From DASQFQ01 sp038238015 (GTDB lineage Bacteria; Actinomycetota; Thermoleophilia; Solirubrobacterales; Solirubrobacteraceae), in the NCBI GenBank assembly GCA_038238015.1, contig JBBRYA010000094.1, positions 1 through 9,464 of the forward strand: DNA of 9,464 nt, given 5' to 3'. The notes under the pieces were generated by a model, which was given only the letters and a program-made list of their open reading frames with translations, made no database searches and had not been told where the DNA came from. The position numbers were made by a program, and so were the translations under genes. The first letter of the stretch is position 1. The number at the start of each line of letters is the position of its first letter. Below, one piece after another: positions 1 to 7,128 of the stretch.

Positions 1-94
1 CCAGGGGCCTTCCAAAAGAGGCCGGGGGCTCAACCTGGGCCTGGGCCGGGGGGCCTAAACCTCCTTGGGACCCCCAGTGCAAAAGCGGGTCCCG
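1..94. other. Non-coding stretch downstream of the operon
   Basis: No convincing gene lies here. It is G/C-rich, with a GGCCT/AGGCC inverted repeat (6-10 and 19-23, 8-nt loop), a repeated TGGGCC unit near 36-47, and the GGGACCC/GGGTCCC pair with a 13-nt loop at 67-93. These may be the transcription-termination zone for the minus-strand operon and possibly for a gene outside the window. No T run follows the repeat at 6-23 on either strand, so I do not call it a terminator. Confidence 0.5.
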
Positions 95-96
95 CT
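81..96 (-). terminator. Probable intrinsic terminator of the tad/two-component operon
   Basis: Read on the minus strand, a perfect inverted repeat (AGCGGG, one central base, CCCGCT) is followed directly by a short T run (plus-strand AAAA at 81-84). The realistic fold is a 5-bp GC-rich stem with a 3-nt loop. The first arm begins inside the TAG stop codon of the response regulator, which is the expected place for the end of the operon. The stem and the T run are both short, so the call is moderate. A competing inverted repeat (GGGACCC at 67-73 with GGGTCCC at 87-93) overlaps it. Confidence 0.5.
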
Positions 97-742
97 ACTG
101 CGGGGAGACGCCGAGCCAGAGCGCGATCGCCTCGGCCCGCGAGCTCACGCCGATCTTCTCGTAAATGCGGGACAGGTGGTTCTTGACCGTCTTGTGCGTG
201 ATCACCAGCTCGCCGGCGATGTCGCGGTTCGCGAGGCCGCGGGCGAGCAGGTTGAGCACCTCGCGCTCGCGGGAGGTCAGCGATCCCAAACCGGTCGCGT
301 TCGCGTCGTTCGCCGGTCCCGGCGCGCGCCGCAGGGCGTCGAAGACCGCGGGGGTGACCGAGGGGCTGAGGACCATCTCGCCCGACGCGACGGAGCGGAT
401 GCGCTGCTCGAGCTCCTCGGGGTCGAAGCGCCCGTGCACGAGGTAGCCCGACGCGCCGGCGCGGATCGCGCCCGTGACGAGGTGCTCGTCCTCGGAGTAG
501 CTCATCATGAGCACGCGCGAGCGCTCCGCCAGCGGGCCGGCGGCGGCCACGCCGTCCATGATCGGCATGCGCACGTCGAGGCACACGACGTCGGGCTTGA
601 GCTCGGCGGCCACCGCGATCGCCGCGCGCCCGTCACCGGCCTCCCCCACGACCTCGATGCCGTCGGCGTCGGCGAGCAGACTCGCCAGGCCGCGGCGGAC
701 GATCGCGTTGTCGTCGACGAGGAGGACCCTGATCACTGCCAT
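95..742 (-). CDS. NarL/LuxR-family response regulator
   Basis: A 215-aa two-component response regulator, probably a DNA-binding transcription factor phosphorylated by the kinase encoded just upstream. Residues 1-120 form a receiver: acidic pair D10/D11, phospho-acceptor D56 in CLDVRMP, switch residue S81. The usual conserved lysine (GYLxK) is replaced by H103 in GYLVHG. Residues about 150-212 are a LuxR-type helix-turn-helix, with LTSREREVLNLLARG, the recognition-helix region THKTVKNHLSRIYEKIGV, and a normal family length. The ATG at 742 overlaps the kinase gene by 10 nt. A GTG at 736 would give the 4-nt GTGA overlap seen elsewhere in this operon and is a real alternative start. It is the last gene of the operon, and a hairpin terminator begins in its stop codon. 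The role as a regulator of pilus genes is inferred from position only. Confidence 0.93.
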   Translation of the reverse strand: MAVIRVLLVDDNAIVRRGLASLLADADGIEVVGEAGDGRAAIAVAAELKPDVVCLDVRMPIMDGVAAAGPLAERSRVLMMSYSEDEHLVTGAIRAGASGYLVHGRFDPEELEQRIRSVASGEMVLSPSVTPAVFDALRRAPGPANDANATGLGSLTSREREVLNLLARGLANRDIAGELVITHKTVKNHLSRIYEKIGVSSRAEAIALWLGVSPQ

Positions 743-1998
743 TGGAAGCCCGAGACCGTACGGGAGGCCTCGGCGGCAGGCGGCGCCGCGACCGGTGTCT
801 CAGGCCCGGCCGAGGGGACCCAGGCCGAGACGGTGCAGCCCTCTCCGGGGGCCGACTCGACCATCAGCTCGCCGCCGGCGACCCGCGCGCGCTCGCGCAT
901 GCCGACCAGGCCGTAGTGCCGGTCGGCCGACAGCAGTCCCAGGTCCTCCGGCATATCGAAGCCGGGGCCGTCGTCGGCGACCGACAGCACGACGCGCCCG
1001 CCGAGGCGGCGCACGCGGACCTTGACCGTCGTCGTCTGCGGCGCGTGGCGCGTGACGTTGCGCAGCGCCTCCTTGAGGATCCAGCGCAGCTCGCGCGCGG
1101 CCACAGGGGCGAGCTCGTCGAGGTCGGCAGCGGACAGCTTGACGTCGATGCCCGAGTCCGCCTCCCACGCCGCCACCTCGGCGCGCAGCGCCGCGCCGGG
1201 CGAGCGGTCGGACTCCTGCTGGGCGCGCAGGCCGGCGATCAGGTCACGGGCCTGCTGGGCCGCGTGCTGGGCGTCCTCGGCCAGGAGGCGGGCATCGGTG
1301 GCCGCCGCCTGCGGGTCGCGCTCGATGCGACGCGAGAGCGCGAGCGCGGAGAAGCCGATCCCATGAACGGTCTTGGCCAGCGAGTCGTGCATGTCGCGCG
1401 CCAGGCGCCCGCGCTCGCGCTCGGCCGCCGCCGTCTCCTGCTGATGGCCCAGCTCGAGCTCGGCCGCGCTGATGCGGTCCAGCAGGATGCGCCCGACCGC
1501 CCCGGAGGCCCCCGCGATCAGATAGAGCCCCGGCAGCCCGACGTGCAGCTGGAAGGAGGGCGGCAGCGTCTCGACGCTCGAGCGAACGTCGACCACCCAG
1601 AAGTACACCCCGATCAGCATCGGCGAGAACAGGAGCGCTCCGGGCGGACCGTAGAGCAGGCCGGCGAGCGCGGCCGTGCCCAGCGTGTAGGTGAAGAACG
1701 GGCTCTCGACGCCGGTGAGGACGAGGATCAGCGCGCTGAGGACGATCTCGCCGCCCAGCCACAGCGGGTGGCGGACGAGCGTCGGCCCGATGCGGTCCCA
1801 GGTGCGCAGCGGGACGAGCGAGGCCGCCGCGGCGATCAGCAGCGCGACGAACAGCACCGCGGCGTGCTTGAGGCCCGGGTCGTACAGCACGGTGAGCAGC
1901 AGGGCGGTCGCGCGCAGGGCGATGACGAGCTTGACCGCCTGCTCGATCCAGCCGGCCGCCTCGCCGCCGCCCCCCTCGCGGAGCTTCTTCCAGTCCAT
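733..1998 (-). CDS. NarL-type membrane sensor histidine kinase
   Basis: A 421-aa sensor kinase of the HisKA_3/HATPase_c class that pairs with NarL-type regulators. The N-terminal 175 residues are hydrophobic, with about five or six membrane segments (roughly 20-40, 46-64, 80-96, 104-133, 156-172) and no large extracytoplasmic domain, so the stimulus is probably sensed in or near the membrane. The dimerisation/phospho-acceptor helix carries H204 in RLARDMHDSLAKTVHG. The ATP-binding domain shows an N box (E310, N314 in LKEALRNVTRHA), a G1 box (ADDGPGFD, 341-348) and a G2 region (HYGLVGMRERA, 361-371). The last 25 residues are Ala/Pro-rich with no assigned role. The ATG at 1998 lies 13 nt after the tadC stop, the largest gap in the operon, with only a weak ribosome site. 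The 3' end overlaps the regulator gene. The pair is complete and looks functional; its signal is unknown. Confidence 0.92.
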   Translation of the reverse strand: MDWKKLREGGGGEAAGWIEQAVKLVIALRATALLLTVLYDPGLKHAAVLFVALLIAAAASLVPLRTWDRIGPTLVRHPLWLGGEIVLSALILVLTGVESPFFTYTLGTAALAGLLYGPPGALLFSPMLIGVYFWVVDVRSSVETLPPSFQLHVGLPGLYLIAGASGAVGRILLDRISAAELELGHQQETAAAERERGRLARDMHDSLAKTVHGIGFSALALSRRIERDPQAAATDARLLAEDAQHAAQQARDLIAGLRAQQESDRSPGAALRAEVAAWEADSGIDVKLSAADLDELAPVAARELRWILKEALRNVTRHAPQTTTVKVRVRRLGGRVVLSVADDGPGFDMPEDLGLLSADRHYGLVGMRERARVAGGELMVESAPGEGCTVSAWVPSAGPETPVAAPPAAEASRTVSGFQWQ

Positions 1999-2011
1999 CT
2001 CAGCCCGCTGT

Positions 2012-2911
2012 CTACCCGAGCAGCCCGCTGTCCAGCACGCCGGACCCGAGCAGCAGGGAGATGAGCAGCAGGATCATCGAGCCTGGGACGATCAGCGTCG
2101 TTGTGATCAGGCTCACGCGCGGGGCGGCACGCTGCGCGCGGCGGCGGGCCGCCTGATGGGCGAGGCGGCGCATGTCGATGGCGATGTCGTTGAGCGCGTC
2201 GGCGAGCGGCACGCCGAGCTCCTCCGCCTGCATCTGGGCGCCGACGAAGCTCTTCAGCGGCTCGGACTTGTTGCGGTCGCGCAGCCCCTCGAAGGCCTCG
2301 CGGCGCTGCTTGCCGAGGCCCATCTGGCGCAGGGCCGTGATCATCTCCTCGCCCACCGGGCCACCGAGCGAGTGCGCGACGCGCTCGAGCGCGAGCCGGT
2401 AGCCGAGGCCGGCGCGCACCGTGACCGCGAGGATGTCGAGGAAGTCCGGCAGGTCGCGGTCGATGCGCTCCTGGCGCAGGCGCCCGGTGCGCGAGAGCGT
2501 GACCTCCGGCAGACCCCAGCCCATCACGGCGCCGACGACCGTGAAGAACCAGCCCGAGCCGAGCAGGGCGAAGAAGCCGCCGCCCACCACGCCGAGGACG
2601 ACGTAGGCCGCCTGCCGGCCGACGTAGCCCTGCACGGTCAGCTGCCCGGGGCGCCCGGCGTAGTCCAGGCGGCGATCGATCGACTCGCGGCGCCCGACGC
2701 TCAGCGCGGCGGTCAGGCGCGGGCCGAACCACAGAGCGAGGCGCTCGATCAGGCCGGCGAGGCCCTTCGGCCGGGCCGCGTCCGCGGCACCCTCGTCGTG
2801 CAGCGGGACAAAGCCCTCGGCGCGCATGCCTCCGATGGCGATCAGCGCGATCGCGAAGCACGCCGCGCCGAGCAGCCCGTAGACGCCGGGGTTCAGGCCC
2901 GAGGGGCTCAC
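2012..2911 (-). CDS. tadC: TadC-like type II secretion F-domain protein
   Basis: A 299-aa inner-membrane platform protein of the Tad/Flp pilus machine, the second of two paralogues that are thought to form the base on which the CpaF ATPase acts. Hydrophobic segments lie near 8-28, 100-132 (probably two) and 266-290. The T2SSF domain spans about 154-280, with the characteristic DLPDFLDILAVTVRAGLGYRLALERV stretch (153-178) and, after the helical bundle, the AEELGVPLADAL region (229-240). The GTG start at 2911 forms a GTGA overlap with the tadB stop and has a GGTGG-like ribosome site just upstream. An in-frame extension to 2959 would overlap tadB by 50 nt and is not needed. Length and order (TadB then TadC) are typical of tad loci. 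Confidence 0.92.
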   Translation of the reverse strand: MSPSGLNPGVYGLLGAACFAIALIAIGGMRAEGFVPLHDEGAADAARPKGLAGLIERLALWFGPRLTAALSVGRRESIDRRLDYAGRPGQLTVQGYVGRQAAYVVLGVVGGGFFALLGSGWFFTVVGAVMGWGLPEVTLSRTGRLRQERIDRDLPDFLDILAVTVRAGLGYRLALERVAHSLGGPVGEEMITALRQMGLGKQRREAFEGLRDRNKSEPLKSFVGAQMQAEELGVPLADALNDIAIDMRRLAHQAARRRAQRAAPRVSLITTTLIVPGSMILLLISLLLGSGVLDSGLLG

Positions 2912-3840
2912 ATGTCCACCCGCGTCGTCTGGCGGATCAAGACGAAGGCGATCCCCCACAGGATCCCGGCCACGGCGAGCGCGATCAGGCCGATGACGGA
3001 GTTGAACATCTGGCGCAGGACACCCGGCGAGAGGACGTTGAGCAAAAAGATCGTGCCGAAGCCGATGCCCGCGACCAGGTAGGCGGTGTACACGGTGCCG
3101 GCGAGCAGCGTGCGGACCTCGCGGCGCAGGTCCTTGCGCGCGTCGAGCGTCTCGGAGAGCTCCTGCAGCGCCCGCACCGTGTCTCCACCGGCGCGCTGCT
3201 GGATCGTGAGCGTGGTCACCAGCACGGCGGACTCGCGCGACGGCAGCCGCTTCTGCAGGCCCTCCAGCGCGTCGTCGAGGCCGCGCCCGAGGCGCAGCTC
3301 CTGGACGACGGCCCGCATCTCGGTGCCGGCGGGATCAGCGAGCTCCCGGGCCGTCAGCTGCACGGCGCCAATCATCGAGAGGCCCGCCGCCGAGGCGTTC
3401 GACAGCGTGCGGGCGAGCTCGGGAAGCTGCTGGATGAAGGCCTCGCTGCGCTGTCCGCGCAGGCGCTCGCCCCACGACCGGGCCCCCGCGAGCGTCCCCG
3501 CGACGCCGATGATGCCGGCGGCGGCGGGCGGGACGACCAGCATCCCCAGCAGCGCCACGACCACGGCGACGGCGACCACGATTCCGACGAAGTCCGCCGT
3601 CGCCAGCGGAGCGCCGCACGCGCGCAGCCACTCGTGCAGCCGCCGGCCCGGCCGCCCGCGCCGCAGCCGCAGGTCGATGAACTCCAGCACGCGCCGCAGG
3701 CTCGGCTCGCCGAGGTCCTCGCCGCCGCGGACCACCAGCTCGGCGCGGCGGGCGGAGCCCGTCACGAGCACCAGGATCCCCACGAAGGCCACGAGCAGCG
3801 CCCCGGCGAGGATCGCGAGCGCCTTCTGGTCCTCTCTCAC
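2908..3840 (-). CDS. tadB: TadB-like type II secretion F-domain protein
   Basis: A 310-aa inner-membrane platform protein of the Tad pilus machine, partner of TadC. An N-terminal membrane helix (about 7-28) is followed by a cytoplasmic basic stretch, two more hydrophobic segments (82-120) and a T2SSF domain (about 135-270). In that domain the first half reads FIQQLPELARTLSNASAAGL (135-154) and the second carries LTIQQRAGGDTVRALQELSE (211-230). Two C-terminal membrane helices follow (247-270 and 281-303). The GTG start at 3840 gives a GTGA overlap with the cpaF stop; the longer frame up to 3933 lies inside cpaF and is rejected. The ribosome site is weak, in keeping with translational coupling. 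Nothing appears broken. Confidence 0.92.
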   Translation of the reverse strand: MREDQKALAILAGALLVAFVGILVLVTGSARRAELVVRGGEDLGEPSLRRVLEFIDLRLRRGRPGRRLHEWLRACGAPLATADFVGIVVAVAVVVALLGMLVVPPAAAGIIGVAGTLAGARSWGERLRGQRSEAFIQQLPELARTLSNASAAGLSMIGAVQLTARELADPAGTEMRAVVQELRLGRGLDDALEGLQKRLPSRESAVLVTTLTIQQRAGGDTVRALQELSETLDARKDLRREVRTLLAGTVYTAYLVAGIGFGTIFLLNVLSPGVLRQMFNSVIGLIALAVAGILWGIAFVLIRQTTRVDM

Positions 3841-5165
3841 ACCGCGGCCCGTTCCTGCGCCACGTCGTCTGCCCTGGACGCGAACGCGGCCGGCAGGGCC
3901 TCGCCCCGCAACATGAAGTGCCGCGTCATCCACGGCGGCGGCTCGAAGTGGCGCATCGTGCCCGTGACGCGGCGCTCGGGGCCGATCGGGTCCACCTCGA
4001 ACTGGGCGATCGTGGCCAGGCGGAACGGCTCGCGGCGCGCGGACGCGACGGCGGCGACCTCCGAGATGCGGCGGCCGCCGTCGGCGAAGCGATCGATCTG
4101 CACGATCACGTGGATGGCGGAGTTGATCTGGTCCGACAGCGCCTCGTAGGGGATCTGCAGCTCGCTCATCGTCGCCAGCGTGGCGATGCGGTGCAGGGCG
4201 TCGTCACACGAGTTGGCGTGCACGGTGACCAGTGAGCCCTCGTGGCCGGTGTTGAGCGCCTGAAGCATGTCGAGCGTCTCGGGGCCGCGGACCTCGCCGA
4301 CGATGATGCGGTCGGGCCGCATGCGCAGCGAGTTGCGCACGAGGTCGCGGATGGTGACCTGGCCCTTGCCCTCGACGTTGGCGGGTCGCGCCTCGAGCGT
4401 CACGACGTGCGGCTGCTGCAGGCGCAGCTCGGCGGAGTCCTCGACCGTGATGACGCGCTCGCCGTGGGGCACCGCCGCCGAGAGCGCGTTGAGCAGCGTC
4501 GTCTTGCCCGCGCCGGTGCCGCCGGAGATCACGATGTTCAGCCGCGCCTTCACGCACGCCGTCATCAGGTCGCCGAGCGCGCGGTCGAAGGAGCCGAGGC
4601 CGATCAACTCGGCGATCGTGAACAGCCGCGGGAAGCGGCGGATGGTCATCGTCGGGCCGCGCAGCGCCAGCGGCGGGATGATCACGTTGACGCGCTCGCC
4701 GGTGGGCAGGCGCGCGTCGACCATCGGGGAGGCCTCGTCCACGCGGCGGTTGATCTGGGAGACGATGCGGTCGATCGTCTGATACAGCTGGGCCTCGTCG
4801 GAGAACCGCACGTCGGCGCGCTGGATGCGGCCGTCGCGCTCGACGTAGACCTCGTCGGTGCCGTTGACCATGATCTCCGTGACGGACTCGTCGGCGAGCA
4901 GCGGCTCGAGCACGCCGAGCCCGATCGCCTCGTCGATCACGCGCCGGATCAGGCGGGTGCGCTCCGCGTTTGAGAGCACCGGCCCCTCGCGCGAGACCAT
5001 GCGCCCGACGACGCGCTCAAGCCGCGCGCGACGCTGCGCCTCGGAGAGCTCTGCGATCTCTGAGAGGTTGATCTCCTCCAGCAGGCGGCGGCGGTAGTAC
5101 GTGACGCCGTCGCCGTCGGTCTGTGCCGCGCTCCCGTTGGAGGTGATGCGGTCCTTGAGGCCCAT
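3837..5165 (-). CDS. cpaF: CpaF/TadA-family secretion ATPase
   Basis: A 442-aa hexameric-type secretion ATPase (VirB11/GspE superfamily) that would drive pilus assembly from the cytoplasmic face of the membrane. The N-terminal half (about 60-200) is the usual CpaF domain (EPLLADESVTEIMVNG, 87-102). The catalytic core has Walker A GGTGAGKT (215-222), the acidic VEDSAEL (241-247), Walker B region RPDRIIVGEVRG (283-294) and the His box TGHEGSLVTVHAN (306-318). All key residues are present. The start chosen is the ATG at 5165, which shares one base with the tadE stop (TGATG) and has GGAG 11 nt upstream; the frame is open further upstream but overlaps tadE in full. It ends in a GTGA overlap with tadB. 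Only one such ATPase is present, so it may serve both extension and any retraction. Confidence 0.96.
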   Translation of the reverse strand: MGLKDRITSNGSAAQTDGDGVTYYRRRLLEEINLSEIAELSEAQRRARLERVVGRMVSREGPVLSNAERTRLIRRVIDEAIGLGVLEPLLADESVTEIMVNGTDEVYVERDGRIQRADVRFSDEAQLYQTIDRIVSQINRRVDEASPMVDARLPTGERVNVIIPPLALRGPTMTIRRFPRLFTIAELIGLGSFDRALGDLMTACVKARLNIVISGGTGAGKTTLLNALSAAVPHGERVITVEDSAELRLQQPHVVTLEARPANVEGKGQVTIRDLVRNSLRMRPDRIIVGEVRGPETLDMLQALNTGHEGSLVTVHANSCDDALHRIATLATMSELQIPYEALSDQINSAIHVIVQIDRFADGGRRISEVAAVASARREPFRLATIAQFEVDPIGPERRVTGTMRHFEPPPWMTRHFMLRGEALPAAFASRADDVAQERAAV

Positions 5166-5509
5166 CAGGAAGGAAGCTCCGCCTGGCGCGTGATGGTGAA
5201 CTGGCCGACGGAGAAGCCGGGGAAGATGATCGGGACGCGCACGTGCACCGTGACCTGGTCGTTGCGCACGTCCACCTGGCTGCCGTCGCGCAACGCCGAG
5301 GTCAGGGCGTCCGTCGCGGCGCGCTCGGGGTCGCCGCCGCGACCGACGATGCGGCTGCCGGTGCGCGCGGCGTTGGAGGCCTCGGTCATCGACCACGCCA
5401 CGAGCATGACCTGCCAGATGGCGAGGGCCGCCAGCACCAGGTAGATCAGCATCCCCGCCAGCTCCGTCGCGGCCTGGCCGGACTCGTCGCGATGCAGGCG
5501 CCGGATCAA
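5165..5509 (-). CDS. tadE: TadE-like pseudopilin, stand-alone copy
   Basis: A 114-aa TadE-family minor pilin or pseudopilin. The short basic leader MIRRLHRDESG ends in a class-III-type prepilin peptidase site: cleavage would fall after G11, giving Q12 as +1 and E16 as the conserved +5 glutamate (GQAATE). One hydrophobic helix (about 17-40) follows, then a helical stretch with the AARTGSRIV motif, and a C-terminal beta-rich part ending in a PGF motif (97-99). The start is TTG at 5509, overlapping the cpaE stop as TTGA, with GGAG 8 nt upstream. The C-terminal half resembles the TadE part fused to CpaE just upstream (VTVxVxxxIPxxxPGF pattern), so the two are probably old tandem copies. The processing peptidase gene is not in the window. 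Confidence 0.88.
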   Translation of the reverse strand: MIRRLHRDESGQAATELAGMLIYLVLAALAIWQVMLVAWSMTEASNAARTGSRIVGRGGDPERAATDALTSALRDGSQVDVRNDQVTVHVRVPIIFPGFSVGQFTITRQAELPS

Positions 5510-7128
5510 CTTCCCGTCTCCGGGTCGGGCGTCGCGCCCGGCTTGGGCGGCAGCTGCTGGTCGGGCACGGGCTGGTCCTCGACGGAGGTGGCCGCGCTCG
5601 AGGACACGGAGATCGGCGAGTCAAAGCCGGGCATCACGAGCGGGATGTCGAGCTTGACCATCACCGTCACCGAGTCCGGACGGGTCACGGCGGCACCGCC
5701 GCGCCACGCGCTCGGGAGGTCCTCGCGCGCGGTCTGGGCATAGGGCGGGTCGTCCTTCGGCGTGTCGTCGGGCTTGGTGGCGAGCTCGCGGGCGCCCTCG
5801 CGGGCGGCGTGGCCGGCCAGGATGTAGGTGAAGCCGGCCAGCCCGATCTGCCACATCGCCAAAAAGATCAAGATGACGATCGGCATCACCCCCAGCGCCT
5901 CGACGGTGGACTGGCCGCGCTCGCCGGTGAGCCGGGCGAGCAGGCCGCCGCGCGAGCCGTTGAGCTCGTCCTCTTCGATCGGCATGACGTCGAGCTCGGC
6001 CGCGAGCTGGTCGTAGGCGGTGATGATCTTCTGGTCGGTCAGCCGGTCCGGCTGCCCCGTGTTCACGACGGGCTCGAAGGCGGAGAAGTCGGCCGGGATC
6101 GTCGTCTGCGCCACCACCCCGCCGACGACGCGGCGCGCCACGTCGGGCTGGACCTCGAGGCGTCGCGAGGTCCGGTTGAGCAGCACCATGGCGTCCTCGC
6201 CCTCGCGCGCCTGCACGCTGGAGAGCAGCGCCTTGAGCCGGCGCACGCCGCGCAGCGCGAGGATGTCCGGCGTCGTGACGATGATCAGCGTGGTGGCGGC
6301 CTCGACGGCGGCGACGCCCGCGTCGGACAGGCTCGACCCGACGTCGACCACGGTCAGCGCGTGGCGCGAGCGGACGGCGTCGAGGACGTTGCGCGCCGCC
6401 TCGGCGGTGACGTCCTCGCCGCGCCAGCCCTCCTCGGGCGACAGCAGCAGGCGCACGCCGGCGCGGTGGCTGTAGAGCGTCTCCTGCAGGTGGCGCACCG
6501 TGATCTCCGCCGCCACGTCAACGAGGTCGGCGACCGAGCGCCGCGGCGGCGTGTCGAGCATCGCGCGCAGGTCGCCCGTCTGCAGGTCGAAGTCCACCAG
6601 GCAGACCGGGCGGCCGGGGCCGGCGCGGGTCGCGGCGAGCGCGAGCTGCACGGCGACGGTCGTGGTCCCGACGCCGCCCTTTGACCCGGCGACGACGATC
6701 AGCTGGCCGCCGAGGCCGGAGGCCGCGCTCTCCTCGCCGGACACGCGCTCGCGCACGGTCTGCGACCACTGGGCCGCCGCGCGCACGCCGGCCTCGAGCT
6801 GCTCGAGCGTGAGCGGCAGCTGCACGACGTCGCGCAGTCCCGCCTGCATCGCCGCCCGCAGGAGCTCCGAGGAGTCCTCGTTGGCGATCAGCACCAGGCC
6901 GACCTCCGGGAAGTTGCCGGCGATCTCGCGGGCGAGGGTGAGGACGGGCGTGGTCCCGAGCGCGTCGTGCAGGACGACGACGTCGACGTCGTGGCGGCGC
7001 AGCGCGCGGGCGACCTCGTCGGGCTCGTCCACGGACGCGACGACCTCGAGGTCGTCGCCCTCGGAGGCCAGGACCGCCGCGCTCGCGGCGACGTCGGCGT
7101 CGGCGATCGCGAGCAGCAGGCGCCTCAC
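5506..7128 (-). CDS. cpaE: CpaE/TadZ-like ATPase fused to a TadE-like pseudopilin domain
   Basis: A 540-aa protein, longer than the roughly 400 residues usual for CpaE/TadZ. Residues 1-125 are an atypical receiver-like domain (D55 at the phospho-acceptor position). Residues about 140-380 are a MinD/ParA-type ATPase: deviant P-loop SKGGVGTTT (149-157) with signature K150 but Thr at the usual second lysine, A' motif VDFDLQTGDL (178-187), and Walker B-like LTVVDVGSS (258-266). TadZ proteins are thought to place the Tad machine in the cell. From about 400 the chain becomes a TadE-like domain: GERGQSTVE (402-410), a membrane helix (412-433), AAREGAREL, a PGF motif (500-502) and a Pro-rich tail. 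G405/Q406 with E410 matches a prepilin peptidase site. The GTG start overlaps the cpaB stop (GTGA), with AGGG 7 nt upstream. An internal ATG (5985) has no good ribosome site. The fusion could also be an assembly error, but the junction is clean. Confidence 0.9.
   Translation of the reverse strand: MRRLLLAIADADVAASAAVLASEGDDLEVVASVDEPDEVARALRRHDVDVVVLHDALGTTPVLTLAREIAGNFPEVGLVLIANEDSSELLRAAMQAGLRDVVQLPLTLEQLEAGVRAAAQWSQTVRERVSGEESAASGLGGQLIVVAGSKGGVGTTTVAVQLALAATRAGPGRPVCLVDFDLQTGDLRAMLDTPPRRSVADLVDVAAEITVRHLQETLYSHRAGVRLLLSPEEGWRGEDVTAEAARNVLDAVRSRHALTVVDVGSSLSDAGVAAVEAATTLIIVTTPDILALRGVRRLKALLSSVQAREGEDAMVLLNRTSRRLEVQPDVARRVVGGVVAQTTIPADFSAFEPVVNTGQPDRLTDQKIITAYDQLAAELDVMPIEEDELNGSRGGLLARLTGERGQSTVEALGVMPIVILIFLAMWQIGLAGFTYILAGHAAREGARELATKPDDTPKDDPPYAQTAREDLPSAWRGGAAVTRPDSVTVMVKLDIPLVMPGFDSPISVSSSAATSVEDQPVPDQQLPPKPGATPDPETGS

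Noticed and set aside
58..68. AAGGAGG, a perfect ribosome-site match on the minus strand
   Set aside because: No start codon follows at a usable distance and the frame holds no gene; likely chance.
742..2064. Long plus-strand open frame opposite the kinase (also 1691-3082, 4242-4973, 5809-6684)
   Set aside because: These are antisense shadows of strongly recognisable genes: repetitive Arg/Ala/Asp/Gly composition, no domains, and a by-product of very high GC.
3837..5624. Longer cpaF frame starting at 5624
   Set aside because: The extra N-terminus would lie wholly over the TadE gene in another frame and has no domain character; the ATG at 5165 fits the family and the TGATG junction.
5932..5985. 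Internal ATG (5985) as the start of a separate TadE gene instead of a fusion
   Set aside because: No good ribosome site precedes it and no stop codon separates it from the ATPase frame; kept as a caveat to the fusion and not as a feature.
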